Numbered from the stretch's first letter, positions 11,501-22,450 are shown. The stretch: 64,000 bases of DNA from Cercospora beticola (GCF_033473495.1 NC_088939.1:3534001-3598000), one strand, 5' to 3'. A program made the numbers and translations. The notes: generated from the sequence alone by a model not told the origin.

Positions 11501-14500
11501 GGCAGATAATAGACTCTCCGATCGACAAGACCACCGAGCTTGGAAATCAGCATCTGTGCCATCTGCTTCGACTGGGATTTGGCGACGATGACACGCACCA
11601 GCCGCGTGTCTGCAAGAGCAGAGGCTGTGATAGGGACGATGACGGTGGACTTGCCCTCGCCCATGTTCAGCTGCATGACCGCGTTCTCGCCGTGTGGCGG
11701 GCTGCGTATGTGCCCTGCGATCTGCTCCTGGACTTCGCGAATGAGGATCCCACTCTCCACCTCGATGAGGAGAGATTCAGGGTATTCCGTGGGATCCCAA
11801 TTGCGGTGACCGGAGTTTTGCAGCTCCGCAACGAGATCGTCTCTCGCGGCGGGATCTGAGAGTGTCAGCAGTCGCCTGGCCTGCTGCAACGTAGTCAAGG
11901 CGATGCCGTATTGGACGATACATGCCTTCCATTGCGCACTGACATGCTTCCAGCGACGGTGCGACAACTGCTGCAGAAATAATATCGGCGACACTCGCGG
12001 CAGATGAATCTGGCACGAAGCATCTCCTCGAGCATTGACAACCGCAGATAATTGGCCGTAGATCTGGTCGGAATATACCTGGCAACGCCTGAAGTGAGCG
12101 ATGAGCTCCTTGAGGTGAGGACTGCTGTCGATTTGCCAAGTCTCGCGCTCCAGCAATGCTTCCATGCTTTCTTCGAGGTCCGCGCAATATGCTTTGGCAA
12201 ATTTTGAGGTAGAAAGTCTGCTCCGGACTGATTCGAGGAGACAGCTCAGACGCGGGTGTGGTCGCGCAGGACATGCCACTCTAGTCATGTGAGCAAGCTT
12301 TGGTCGATGAGCACCTCGCAGCAAGGGATCAGGCCCCGCTGCGAACAAGTCCTGCTCGCTCACGTAGCCGCGAGGGATCGCCGTGATCTCCGCTTGGCTC
12401 ACGTTGCCCGTAGAGCTCTGGACCTCCACTTTCCGCACACCAAGGACACGGCTGATCCGCTCCACGTCATCAAGATATTGGAATAGACACTTGTTGTCGT
12501 GCCACTTCTGAAATGTATCCCGGACAGCTCTCATGGCGCCCGCGACGTCGACGTATTTCGATGACGCAGAGACGTCGGGGGTTACGGGGTGCTCGCAAGG
12601 CCATTGGCCCATGAGCGATCGTAGGAAGCTGTCGAGAACAGAGTCGCTAGCACTCTGCCAGGCCATGTCACGTCTTCTCTGGTACACGTGAAGCTTCTCA
12701 TTCTTCGATCTCCTCAGAGAATTTTCTGGACATGTCGAGAGCGGCTTCCGATAAGGTACTATAATCTTGCGCAGAGCAGGATACGAGCATTGCCCGCCCA
12801 TTTTCGGTCGAAAAGAGAGTGCCTCCGGTGCCTTCACCTGCGCTAATGTCGGTGCTTTGAAGAATGCACCAAGCACCTGCAACACACAGGGATTCAGCTT
12901 GCCGGCCGATGCCAGTGTACATAGCCACAGTACAATGGAGAACTTGTGATTCTGCGCATCTGCGCTTGTGAGCCAGCGGTGCAACACGGGCAGATTTTGC
13001 CTCACGCCATCGGGTCCGTCCGACAGCAGCGCGCCAGAATACCTCGTCAGGTTCTGTGGTTTCTGGAGCGAGCTGGGCCCATTGATGCAGTCAGTCAGCA
13101 CGAGCTCGTTGTATAGACATCCGGGGTTCAGCGCATCGCACAATTCAGTGCCACTTCGAGACATGAAGGTCGACATGGCCGTCGCACTTGCGGCACGCTT
13201 CGAATTTGGATCGTGGTCTCGGGAACTGTATTCCAGATCGTGCTCCGCGGTGTGATCCTCTGCACCGAATTGAGAAACTCGAAATGTAGAGCACCGAAGA
13301 TTATCCCGGACCACAAGATTGTCCTCTGTTTTGTCGAATTTAGGCCACGTCGGCCTCGGCTCCTGGTCCGACCAGAAGATGCTGGCCTTCGTGGCTTGAT
13401 CCAGTATTTCTCTCGCGGCGAACAGAAAATGTCCATGTTGGGACAAGAAACTCAGCTGGCCGTCCCAATCCACACTCTGCATGACTCGCTCATGGCGCGG
13501 GTAGTATGAGCGGCTAGGGGTCAGGCCTGCCAGGCGACAGAGCGTATCCACTTGAGTCTGTGACAGATGATCGAAAGATCTCACGGCAGCACTCTTGAGG
13601 AGGCTGAGGGCCTGTTCCGTGCCAGTTCTTCTCGTCAAGGGATCGGCGAGGCAAAACGACGTGAGGGCATGAAGGTATGCCACATATAGCTTACAGCTGC
13701 CATTGTCCACGAGCCGGCCCAGGAGCGGATCTATCTCGAGCTCGTGCACAGCGAAGATGGAATCGGTCGTCATATTGACTGCAACATGGCCGGACTCGCG
13801 AGCATATGAAATGAGCGCCGACTCGGGGATCAGAACGCTGCGGCGCATTGCGTTCGGTCCACATTCTTGTGTGGACTTGAGGAGGAGCTTGTTCTTGAGT
13901 CCCACTAGGCTACCGACAGACTGGTTGCTGTCCACAGCCATAGCTCGGAATTCGCTGGATTCTAGGTGGGAAGTACCTTCGCGCAAGAAGAAGCTGAGAC
14001 GAAGCATGGGGATGTCCACGTGCAAGGTGCCTTCCGTCCTAACCACGTTATGGATGCGAGCAGGATGAGCCAGCGGCTCCAATATGTGACCGATGCTCCG
14101 TGAGGTCGGCGAATTGACTCCCGCGACGAGAGCGCCAGCTCGGGAAAGCTGCCACCGCTGTCCCCCGCCCTCCTTCGAAAGCATCCAGCCATCAGGCGAA
14201 GCGGCATTCCACGGATCCGACTTTGGCCGAAATTGGATAGTCCCTGTTTGGTGATCATACCAATGCACGTGATCATCCACGAAGTGCGATGCGTATTCGG
14301 TGATCGTGTGTGCGGGTATGGTATCGTAGACCAAGCCGTTGCGCGACGCTCTCACCACGAGTTCATCAGAGGACAACCCAATACGGAGTGAGTAGCCGTG
14401 TCCAAACGTCTGTTTCGTCGAGAACTCAAATCCTGGCGAGGTGCACGGCATGACCTCCACGGAAGCGCGATCGAAGAGGCACCTATACAAGGCTGTCTCC

Positions 14501-17500
14501 CGGTACCCCTTTGGTGGCTGGTTCAAGGGCAGTCCATCCACCAACAGCTCGCCCGTGAGCAGATTGAGATGCACATGCATTCCAATACTGCCATATGCTT
14601 CGGCCGTGATGGTAGTCACCCAGTGGCGGACTGCTGCGGATGCGACCCGCCAGCCGAAGTCGCTCGGGAGATAGCCTGACCAAGACTGGAGGACCGCGTG
14701 ATCTAGGACGCCACCCATGGTGTCCTGGGTGAATACCTCATAGACGCGGTGGAGAAGTCGTTGGTAATGCAGCTTAAGCATGGAGATCATCTCGTGAGAC
14801 GCTTCTCCCGTCAGACCACATTCAGCTTCCTGGATTAGAATGGAACATTGTAAGAGGACTGATCCATGGCGCTCGAGCACGCCAGCAACATGGTAATCGT
14901 CCACATCGAATGTCGATGCGCATATCAGCGCAATCTCCACACTCTTGTTAGTGAAAACCATCCGGTCGTCGTGTGTCTGTGCTGCACACGCTTTGTCACG
15001 GAGCACTCGTATCCATTTCATGGTCGTGTCGCGAGCAAGGTCCAAGAAGACGAAACAGGAGGTCTGGCTGGAAGTGGTGGGGCTCAACGAGAGCATGCGC
15101 GCGACAAGCGCGACGAAGAGTTCGATCGCGTGCGCGGATTCCCAGTTGGCTTTGACTCTGAGTAATGCTGTCGTGGCTGCTTCGAGTAGGGAGGACACAT
15201 TCGCAACCTTGGCCATAAAGGTGTGTGACTCGCGGTAGGAGTCCGTGTCACCCGGGGGGCCGGCCTGGTATATGCATTGCAGAAATATCAAGATGGTATC
15301 CAGCTTCTTGAAATCGACCTGGGTCATCGCGAGCTGAGCCAGGATATTGGCCCACTGCAGATGACGGCCCAGAGGTAAGGTCGCAAGCTCCTTGTACTCT
15401 TCCAAAGTCATATCTCCTGGGCACTGATCTTGCGCAGCAATCGCGGTGTTCGGCCTCGGTCCATCCGGTCGGGAAGGCGGACGGAAGATGAATTGGCGCA
15501 GCGCCTCACGGGAGAGGCGATACGTGCAGCTGCGAGCAACGTGGTTCGTGAAGACGAGATCTCCCATATCGGTATCACTGATTGCGTCGTAGTAGCCATA
15601 GTGCAGACCGTTAGGTTGGCACACGTCAGTCTCTTCCAGAGTGGCAATCTTCTTGCTACCGTAATGCGTGTTCAGGCAAGGCTTGGTCTGAGAAAGCAGG
15701 CCAATCCGATGGTGCTTTAACGAACGAAAGTGCCGTTGCGTCAGGTGTGGATCATTGACCCCCAGGCGATAGCTGGTGTGGGGTCGGAGCGGCGAGCGTT
15801 CACCTCGGAGCACACTTTGCAACAAGAATGATCGGGCATCGCGCCAATGACCGTACCAAGACGGGAGCGCGAGCTCAAAGACTACGGCGCGAGCGTGCGA
15901 CATCAGGGACGGCAATGGCCATTCGTGAACATGGATTGCGAGCTTGTCGCGCCTCGAGGCATACGAACACTTCACGCAATTGCGGCTGTGCGACCGCTCG
16001 ATCTCCGGTGGATCGCACCAATCGTCCAAAACTCTCGTGATGTAGTCGCAAGTGGCCTGGGAGTGGAGAGCATCGAGGCGACGATACTCGGCAACGGTCT
16101 CCCTGAACTGGACGAGCTTTCTTCGTCGCGCAGCCGCAGCCTCAACCTGGATCTCCTCCAGAAGTGCACGATGAGAGCTCGACTGTGCGAAGAATACGTT
16201 GGCAAATCCTCGGTCTGTCATATCGAAGAGGAGACTCGAGGCCTTGGAAGCTGCCGCGCTTCGAGATCTCAGGGAGCTTTCGACTCTGCCCAGCCTCCGC
16301 ATTTGCTCGGCGAAGGGAAGCAGTAAGCTCTGAAGCTCTGCGGCTGGAATCTGCGGATCGAAGTCAGCCAGCAGTGGGCACAGCTGCACCGCCATCGTGT
16401 CAATTGCATTCCACAACTCGAAGAGGGTCAAGAGCATGACGGAGGACATTTCCGGATTGAGACCGTAGTGATGGCTGGCCAGCTTGTGATATGCCTGTGA
16501 CAGCGCATGCAACTTCTCGATGGCATCCGAATGTTCCTGTGTCGCCATCCAGGCATCCAGGTGCGCTGTGATCCACCGCTCAAAGGAGTGCAAATTTGCG
16601 ACGGCGTCGTACTCATCTTCCCAGAAGCTGGAAGGAAGAGACGGCAGAGCGTCCGGGCTTCGCTTGACAAGTTGAGAGGAGGGGAGATAGGGCGTGACAA
16701 CGCCTTCGTACTTCCGATTCTGTATACTAGCGAGATGAGCGTCGAGCGCGGGCAGATAGACCCAGGTGTCTCGCTGAAAGTTCAGGCCCTCCAGTGTGAT
16801 AAGGTCCACGTGTCGCCCATTGTGTTTTTGTATCGCGGTCCAGCGACGCGACAACATGTCGACAGAGTCGCGGACGACGCGCTGCACGGTGTTCCGTATC
16901 ACGTCAGGCAGTCCGTGGCCAACAGCGGAGAGCTTCTGGAGACGCCGGGAAAGCTTTACTGTCATCGTGAAGATGATATCAGAGTCGAAGTGGGCTTGAC
17001 TTGCGCGTGCTGCTTTTAAGACATATCCCATTGTGTAAACCATGATTTCTTTGTACAGGATATGGTTTTCAGATCGCGAAAGCACCAGCTGCAGCGCCAC
17101 TCGGATGAGCAACCACATCGGCGAGCGACGCCAGGGAGCCCAGGCCTGATTCCAGAGAACGTCGTCCCTTGTGCGTTTCCACACGGATGAGACGGAGGTT
17201 GCCGCGGCCGACGCAGAGCCTCTGAGAAAGCCGAAGAGGATTTCAGACACGACACCTGGCTTCGTGGTGTCGCGCTCCTCCTGGTGTTGAGTGCCGGCCT
17301 TTTTCGATTTCGGCTGCACACCGGCCACTTTCTGCGAGGACATTGTGCTCAAAGTGTTGGCCATCGTGTCAAGCCAGTCGGCTCGGTCGAGAATGTCAAC
17401 ATCGAGGGTCACAGACAGACCAGGAAAGTTTCGCAGCAGTCTCCCTCTCGTTGCCAGCACAGCTGCATTGGACGGGGATAATTCGAACATCTCGAAGACG

Positions 17501-17847
17501 AGAGCACCCTTGCTTCTCGTGATCAGAACTGCCGAATTCTGCGCCGATATTTTGATCGCCAATGTCCGCCCCACCGATAAGTTGGCTAAGGAGTTCTTGA
17601 GACACTCTTGATCGAGGTTCCCGCCCGCCAGACTGTGCACCGCCTTCATCTGCGCCACCAGAGCAATCGCAGTGTCAAGTGCCGAGTCCCGCCGTGTTGG
17701 AAAGATCTGATCCCGGAGTGAATAGAGGGACTGTAGGGTGACCTCAATGAACGGGATATCACTGCCATTATCTTCGTGCTGGGGCAATTTTGGTGGGAGG
17801 AAGATATGGTTAATCAGGCGCCGGAGGTCCTCGTGACTCAGCTCCAT
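8533..17847 (-). CDS. Giant DUF6606/DUF3638/DUF3645 family protein, 3104 aa
   Basis: A single uninterrupted frame of 3104 residues, the usual size of this fungal family. ATG 17847 has A at -3 and G at +4, and an in-frame TAG lies 15 bases upstream. The N-terminus (INHIFLPPKLPQ) fits DUF6606. Around residue 2060 the DUF3638 region has MQLNMGEGKSTVIVPI, a SecA-type P-loop, followed by KLGGLVDRRVYYLPISRS. A DEAD-like VDEADENFD lies near 2193. KDFPSSRSEFSHPDVVIALT near 2390 fits DUF3645. FLDEAHTRGIDLKLP near 2652 and VQACMRLRKLGKGQ near 2682 resemble helicase motifs II and VI. A charged EEQERELSPEIEQER segment lies near 2850. ATP-driven action on nucleic acid or protein is an inference; relatives are often labelled ubiquitin hydrolase-like, and I see no evident Cys-protease motif. 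No introns, frameshifts or RIP damage. Its 3' end abuts the broken kinase gene. Confidence 0.93.
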   Translation of the reverse strand: MELSHEDLRRLINHIFLPPKLPQHEDNGSDIPFIEVTLQSLYSLRDQIFPTRRDSALDTAIALVAQMKAVHSLAGGNLDQECLKNSLANLSVGRTLAIKISAQNSAVLITRSKGALVFEMFELSPSNAAVLATRGRLLRNFPGLSVTLDVDILDRADWLDTMANTLSTMSSQKVAGVQPKSKKAGTQHQEERDTTKPGVVSEILFGFLRGSASAAATSVSSVWKRTRDDVLWNQAWAPWRRSPMWLLIRVALQLVLSRSENHILYKEIMVYTMGYVLKAARASQAHFDSDIIFTMTVKLSRRLQKLSAVGHGLPDVIRNTVQRVVRDSVDMLSRRWTAIQKHNGRHVDLITLEGLNFQRDTWVYLPALDAHLASIQNRKYEGVVTPYLPSSQLVKRSPDALPSLPSSFWEDEYDAVANLHSFERWITAHLDAWMATQEHSDAIEKLHALSQAYHKLASHHYGLNPEMSSVMLLTLFELWNAIDTMAVQLCPLLADFDPQIPAAELQSLLLPFAEQMRRLGRVESSLRSRSAAASKASSLLFDMTDRGFANVFFAQSSSHRALLEEIQVEAAAARRRKLVQFRETVAEYRRLDALHSQATCDYITRVLDDWCDPPEIERSHSRNCVKCSYASRRDKLAIHVHEWPLPSLMSHARAVVFELALPSWYGHWRDARSFLLQSVLRGERSPLRPHTSYRLGVNDPHLTQRHFRSLKHHRIGLLSQTKPCLNTHYGSKKIATLEETDVCQPNGLHYGYYDAISDTDMGDLVFTNHVARSCTYRLSREALRQFIFRPPSRPDGPRPNTAIAAQDQCPGDMTLEEYKELATLPLGRHLQWANILAQLAMTQVDFKKLDTILIFLQCIYQAGPPGDTDSYRESHTFMAKVANVSSLLEAATTALLRVKANWESAHAIELFVALVARMLSLSPTTSSQTSCFVFLDLARDTTMKWIRVLRDKACAAQTHDDRMVFTNKSVEIALICASTFDVDDYHVAGVLERHGSVLLQCSILIQEAECGLTGEASHEMISMLKLHYQRLLHRVYEVFTQDTMGGVLDHAVLQSWSGYLPSDFGWRVASAAVRHWVTTITAEAYGSIGMHVHLNLLTGELLVDGLPLNQPPKGYRETALYRCLFDRASVEVMPCTSPGFEFSTKQTFGHGYSLRIGLSSDELVVRASRNGLVYDTIPAHTITEYASHFVDDHVHWYDHQTGTIQFRPKSDPWNAASPDGWMLSKEGGGQRWQLSRAGALVAGVNSPTSRSIGHILEPLAHPARIHNVVRTEGTLHVDIPMLRLSFFLREGTSHLESSEFRAMAVDSNQSVGSLVGLKNKLLLKSTQECGPNAMRRSVLIPESALISYARESGHVAVNMTTDSIFAVHELEIDPLLGRLVDNGSCKLYVAYLHALTSFCLADPLTRRTGTEQALSLLKSAAVRSFDHLSQTQVDTLCRLAGLTPSRSYYPRHERVMQSVDWDGQLSFLSQHGHFLFAAREILDQATKASIFWSDQEPRPTWPKFDKTEDNLVVRDNLRCSTFRVSQFGAEDHTAEHDLEYSSRDHDPNSKRAASATAMSTFMSRSGTELCDALNPGCLYNELVLTDCINGPSSLQKPQNLTRYSGALLSDGPDGVRQNLPVLHRWLTSADAQNHKFSIVLWLCTLASAGKLNPCVLQVLGAFFKAPTLAQVKAPEALSFRPKMGGQCSYPALRKIIVPYRKPLSTCPENSLRRSKNEKLHVYQRRRDMAWQSASDSVLDSFLRSLMGQWPCEHPVTPDVSASSKYVDVAGAMRAVRDTFQKWHDNKCLFQYLDDVERISRVLGVRKVEVQSSTGNVSQAEITAIPRGYVSEQDLFAAGPDPLLRGAHRPKLAHMTRVACPARPHPRLSCLLESVRSRLSTSKFAKAYCADLEESMEALLERETWQIDSSPHLKELIAHFRRCQVYSDQIYGQLSAVVNARGDASCQIHLPRVSPILFLQQLSHRRWKHVSAQWKACIVQYGIALTTLQQARRLLTLSDPAARDDLVAELQNSGHRNWDPTEYPESLLIEVESGILIREVQEQIAGHIRSPPHGENAVMQLNMGEGKSTVIVPITASALADTRLVRVIVAKSQSKQMAQMLISKLGGLVDRRVYYLPISRSLRLGLHGTQTVGDMIRECKRTGGILLVQPEHILSMQLMALECFISDKHAIGAQLLSEDVQDIMSSAHDIVDEADENFDVRFELIYTMGTQSTIELSPDRWLLIQEVLEILRLVAPGVSREAPASLECHARGICGTFPRTRILRQDAETKLLHRLARCICDRGLSRLRIARQPAAIRIAIYNYITKPDLDQWEIASVERSIFWTESTASPLLLLRGLVAGGVLAFVFGSKRYRVNYGLTTVPRTPPSQLAVPYRAKDFPSSRSEFSHPDVVIALTCLSYYYGGLSDDDLFTSIGHVIGSDQADLEYQAFVQHSHELPAAFHDLRGINLKDRPQCIRELFPALRFAKNVIDYFLAHIVFPKEMKEFPLKLSASGWDLGKSKVRGGGAVTGFSGTNDSRRLLPLDVRELDLPEQKHTNALVLGYILQPENDVVLLDLSNDSALSEAERMLTLATTLEPAVEVILDCGAAVLELGNLEVAKTWLQMHSGAKSAVVFVNDRDEICIVDRTSRVELLRTSTYAGRLDSCLVFLDEAHTRGIDLKLPPHYRALVTLGAGVTKDRLVQACMRLRKLGKGQSVVFCVSSEIQAKILSVTGKSEPSSINIADVLLWSISETHSDVRRSMPLWQVQGQRFYRQQALWEECGGHMTVATAKKFQEQECQTIEHRYHPLQVDETPSHSCDISEAHLRRISARCQEFDDLEFTASTLQEEQERELSPEIEQERHVQRPPAASPARHQLRDDVIRFAKHGIYDPQSKAYMAAFAAFQGSSAAEMFSPALLKCKLLVSADFYETLDMSSHSHISDSYQRPVQWMLSNRVNGSSEADYMLVISPFEANQLYPEMKHSRGATLHMYKPKCNSGYATLDHLLLHTVPARDVPDIPRSLAVAVNLFAGQLYISSREDYLEICGFLGLSAIVVTQEMTDRGWRLDATGFILSDDAGRSGCGYPKSPVSFFKGMISKVRRNGEAIDKTHIGQLLDGRLFSEQDFDG

Positions 17848-19154
17848 CCTGGATGCCTAGGGATCGTAACAGCCGATGCTCACGGAAGGGACGGCTTCGG
17901 CTTCCAAAAAGTCCTCACACGAGAACAGGTCGAACGTGAGGGTGATTAAAGACGACCAAATGCCAAAATTACAGCGACGAGATTTGCAAGGGTGAACAGT
18001 CTAGCGACTTAAACGCATGTGTCCTCTCTGTAGGGAACGGGTTGATAAGTCTCTCGTATGAAGCAAAAGCCATGGCCGACTCACATACTCCACCGTCGGC
18101 GTGGTCGGGACATTGTGAGTCACCCTCATGAGTGATCCTCAAAAATTGAGGTGCTAGAAGCTGCCATGCTCAACGCACAGCACGGCCTGATTCGTCGGGA
18201 TGCAGAAGTGATTCGTATCCGGTTCCCCATGGTCTTCTCGCACTTGGCACTGAGCTTCGCTGGAGTCTGGTGCCTTGATCGTCACGCCAACCTCCGACCA
18301 TTGTCCATCAGCGCCCTGGCGCGCGGATGCGAGGCCTGAAGGATGACAGTGAGATCCAATGGTCTGTGTGTGAGCCCGTTGCTGGCTGCGTCGATTGTGC
18401 TCCTGCAGCTCAGATGCGAGTTATGTCACCCAAGGAGCAGGCGTCGATCACACCACACAGCAGCTCTAGAGAGCCTAGATGGCGACGGCGGAATGCGCTT
18501 TCCGTAGCTTTGCCTGCGAGCTAGGTAAATCAAGCGTGGAATGCTTCGGCGCATCGTGTGTTTCGGTAAGTGCCCGCACAGAGTGCACACCAAAAGGCGT
18601 GCACGACGAAGCTATAGATGAAGCGAGAGCGATCTTGTACGCACTACCCAACCTTCAAAATCTCGCAGCAAGCTTCATCCTCACACGGCCAGTCATAGAT
18701 GACCACAAGACCAGCGAATCATGCCTAGAGTTAGGAGACTGCTCGAGTTGAGTAGGGTCCTTGGTCCGTTATGCATGTATTGATGGCTCTGGCTTTTGTC
18801 GGCGACGGGCTTTGATCTACCTCCATGTGCGCCCACCTGCATAGAGGGCGCGAAGTGCATGATGTGCAGCAACTTGCATGAGCTGTTGTTGTCACAAAGT
18901 ACGGGTCGGGACGGCCACTAAAATCCGAGCACTCCCGATTTGCCAGAACTTAAAGCTGAACTTAGACGTTCTCGACAGTGATGGCAGTGCAGCTCCTGAA
19001 CGTCGTGCAATGTCTGCGCAGAGCTCGACATGCATGGCCGTCACGACGGCGTTCTGCGGGCGGGGCGCGCGCTTAGATTCTACGTTGAGTGTTCGACGAG
19101 TGAGTGGTCATACGGGCTGGGATTGGTCGATAGATGCCGCTCTATACCCCCGCA
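17848..19154. other. Intergenic DNA upstream of the giant gene
   Basis: Normal composition and no RIP signature. The stretch right upstream of 17847 should hold the promoter of the giant gene, but I see no strong motif. Short open frames (such as 18151-18339, 18479-18751 and 18878-19186) match no family I know and lack supporting context. Confidence 0.45.
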
Positions 19155-19177
19155 GGGGGGGGGGGGGGGGGGGGGGG
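19155..19177 (+). repeat. Homopolymer of 23 G
   Basis: An uninterrupted G run preceded by CCCCCGCA and followed by AACTTGTAG. It sits about 80 bases before the start of the RIP-mutated zone. It could fold as a G-quadruplex or mark an assembly or polymerase-slippage artefact. Confidence 0.95.
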
Positions 19178-19254
19178 AACTTGTAGTGCCCTCGCTCTGT
19201 CTGGTGCTTTCGATCTAACCCTCGAGTGCTAACTACAGACCCGTACGTATCTTG

Positions 19255-19574
19255 ACGCTAAAAGAGATAAAATCTTACGAACTAAGCTAGGCGCCTTATA
19301 ACTTTCTAAATTTCCTACTTATACTAATAGGAAGTTCTTATTCCGCTTAGATAGTATATCGTACTAAGTAGCTTTATACGCGAGATATATATATAGCTTC
19401 TACTAGTCGAAGTATATAATAGCGGACTACTCTATTATAGCTATAGTACGAGTAGAATAAGCTATTAGGTTAGTAGCTAATCGTTATATACTATATTATA
19501 ATCTCTATAAAGGAAAGTAGGTATCTATATAAGAGTAATAGTAACTTCTTAGAAGTATATAATATTACTAAAAG
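19255..19574. mobile_element. Unidentified RIP-mutated repeat, left part (split by Gypsy-1)
   Basis: CpA and TpG vanish abruptly after CTTGACGC at about 19253. The DNA runs up to the AAAAG target duplication and resumes at 27100, so this piece and 27100-30939 were continuous before Gypsy-1 inserted. One plus frame (around LGALQLSKFPTYTNRKFLFR) has a protein-like mix with TAG as Gln, but I recognise no family. Confidence 0.55.
19570..19574 (+). repeat. Target-site duplication AAAAG, left copy (Gypsy-1)
   Basis: AAAAG directly precedes the 5' LTR at 19575. The same five bases follow the 3' LTR at 27100-27104. Confidence 0.9.
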
Positions 19575-19742
19575 TATTACGAAACGTAACTCGTTTACTT
19601 AATACCTAAGGTATCTATTTACTTCTTAGCGCTTAGCGCCCTCGTTTCTAGTATTTAGTCTCTCGCGCCTCCGCGCCTCTCTTAGGTACCTCGTACGACT
19701 ACTCGTCTCTCTATCTATATACCCGTTCTTATAGTTATAATA
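19575..19742 (+). repeat. Gypsy-1 5' LTR, 168 bp
   Basis: It starts TATTACGAAACGTAAC and ends GTTATAATA, that is TG...CA with both dinucleotides turned into TA. By my count it differs from the 3' LTR at only two positions, both C/T. Confidence 0.92.
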
Positions 19743-19989
19743 GTTAGTCGTACTATTCTTAATACGTAGTATAAGCGTATTAACCCTTAATAATACGCGC
19801 GATAAAGGGCGTATTCCTAACTAAAGTACGATAAAGGGCATTCGAGTTTACCTAATACTACTTCCTATATAAGAGCTAAGTATATATACCGTCTAGGCAC
19901 GACTAGAAGCTACCTATTATCTTAAAGTTTGTTTACGCTATACGCGTAATAGTAAGTAATAATAGTCGCTTTCCTCTCTACTCTTCTAC

Positions 19990-22450
19990 TTTACTATAAG
20001 TAACTATAATATTACCGACTAAGTCCTATTAAAACTCTAGCGCGTCTAAAACGCCTAAGACGTAATAGACGCTAGCGAGTAGGAATAAGAGACTCGCGAG
20101 CGCGAGCGCCGCGAGCGTATATTATAGTAATACTCGTAGACGTATACCGAAGGCCGAACCTAGTCGTAGCTATAGCTACTACTTCCTAAAGTTACTACCG
20201 TACTACTTACGGCCGCTAATCTCGAGTCGTTCGTAACTCTCTCTAAGAACTATCTCGGTACGAATTAGCTACCGACGCTAGGTATAGGAGCGCACTTTAT
20301 ACTATAAGTACCTCCGGGTACGTTTAGTATAGGCCTTCTCGGTTAGCGTCGTATACTACCGGGATCGATCTATAGCCCTAATAACGCGATCTACGACTTA
20401 CTATATAAGTACGATCGTACTACGTTCGAGCTTCTAAAGAAGGCGCCGGAGTTTATCCCTATATCTCTAAAGCGAAAAGCCTCGATCTTAGAGGCCTTAT
20501 TAGGTAGTTTATCTAAGCTACGCGATAACCTACCCTCTCGACTAATTAAAGAAGTAATAGCTAATACTCTTATCTCGATTAATATCCCGTATACCTAAGA
20601 CGATAGCGCGATCGTCGACTTTAGAGGCTATATTAACTCTACGTTACTTTCTCCTAAGTTAGATACTATCGATTAAGACACTAGCGCTACGGACTTCGAC
20701 GACCGATAGCTTTATATTCGTAGCTCTAAGAAGTTTAAGGAAGCTATTAAGAAGAGACCTAAGCTCTTCTAGCTTATAGTCGAGTAGAACTTTAAAGCTA
20801 ATAAAGCCTTACGTTACGAGCGTAATAGCCTATATAAGGAGATTAAGAAAGCCGAGAAGCGCTTAAGCAAGAAGACTAAGTATACTACTAGTATCGAAGG
20901 TAACCTCGAGAAGGTATAAGTAGAAATTAAGGAGCTTCGTAATAAACTCGTAAGGCTAGAGGATAAATAGGACGATAACGTCTATACTAACTATCTTAAT
21001 AAAGAAGCCGTTAACGAGGAACTCGTAAAGATAATATAGTAAGTCGACGCGACTAACCTCGAAAAGGATAAGGTTCGTAATAAGCTAAACTCGTATATCG
21101 TATAGCTTAATAAAGATCTTAACTAAGTAGAAAGCGAGATTAGTAAGGTCTAAGGACAGCTCTCCGCTACTAATATATAACTTAACTTACTTCGTTAAAC
21201 TTAGATAACTATAATGCCTATAGCTTAACTAGGTTATAATAAAGAAGGCGACGTAGTACTACGCTTACGATATGCCGGCTCTACTATAGGAGCGTACTAT
21301 AATATAAATTAGTACGTAGCAAGTACCGGCATATAGGTACTAATAGGTTAGTTCGCAGTGCCTCGCGTATCGGCTACCTCTACTACTTACTCGTAATATT
21401 CTATCTACTTCTACTCTAAAGTCGATAAGAAGTAGAAGGATCCTAATAAGTTTAAGGGTCGTACTAACTTCGGTAATACCGTTAAGGACGGCTCTACCTA
21501 TAAGATCTAGCGCAGCGATATAATAGCAAAATTAGCTACTAGCTTCTGCCCTTAAACTCCTTTCCGAGAGATCGCCTCGTATATTAAGAGCCGTACCGAA
21601 GGCTAGCCTTAGGACTATATTAACTAGTATATTAACCTACTTAACCCGATCGCCTAGTAGTTAACCGAAGATCTATAGCAAGGCCTCGATAGCGCCTACG
21701 CCGACGTAAACGATTAGTTTAAAGCCCGGGTCGAACTTAAGTCTCTAATATAGGCCTCTAACTAGCTCTTTAGCGACTTCTATCTAAAATACCTAGGATT
21801 AAGCGCCTGTACTAGCGTCCTTAACTATACCTCTCTCGAGCTATAGAATATACTTACTATATAATATCGTAAGGTACTCGAAGACTTTATTAATACTCTA
21901 TACGAGGAGTTCGTTCGTAGAGCTCGTCGTAAGTAGGATACTTAGGAAGCTAGCCGTACGATTACCGGCTAACGCAAAGATTAATATAGTAGTAATAATA
22001 AGAATAGTTAGAACTAGGGTAGTAACGGCTACGCTAATAACGGGAACTAGAACTATAACTACGCCGGTTAGAATTCGAACCCGAATCGTAGCGATCGACG
22101 CGACTATAGTAACCTCGCTACTATAACTATCGAGGAAGCTACTCGTATTATACTTATAAAGTATAAGGGCCTCTATAAACTCGATAAAGCTACCCGTACC
22201 TAGGTCGCTATAAGTAACCTCTATACTCGCTACCGCGACCTATAGTATATATACTTCCGAGACTATATCTTCGAGAAATTAAAGGGCAAGTTCCTATTCG
22301 GCCCTATCGATCGAGATACCCTAATAGCTAATTTCCTATATAACGGTAGTTAAGCTACTTAGCTTAGTATAATAAGTTAATAGGCTTAACTACTACCTAA
22401 TAACCTACCTCTTATAATTACTACCGCGCTAGAGTAGGGAAATAGGTAGC
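19990..22450 (+). pseudogene. Gypsy-1 gag, RIP-destroyed
   Basis: Between the 5' LTR and the protease. With TAG as Gln the frame gives charged, coiled-coil-like segments (about 20730-21150), then a retrotransposon Gag-like stretch with conserved Trp/Gln positions (21540-21960) and an Asn-rich tail (about 21970-22120). No clear CCHC zinc knuckle is visible, possibly because its TGC/TGT codons were hit. Boundaries are approximate. Confidence 0.55.
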
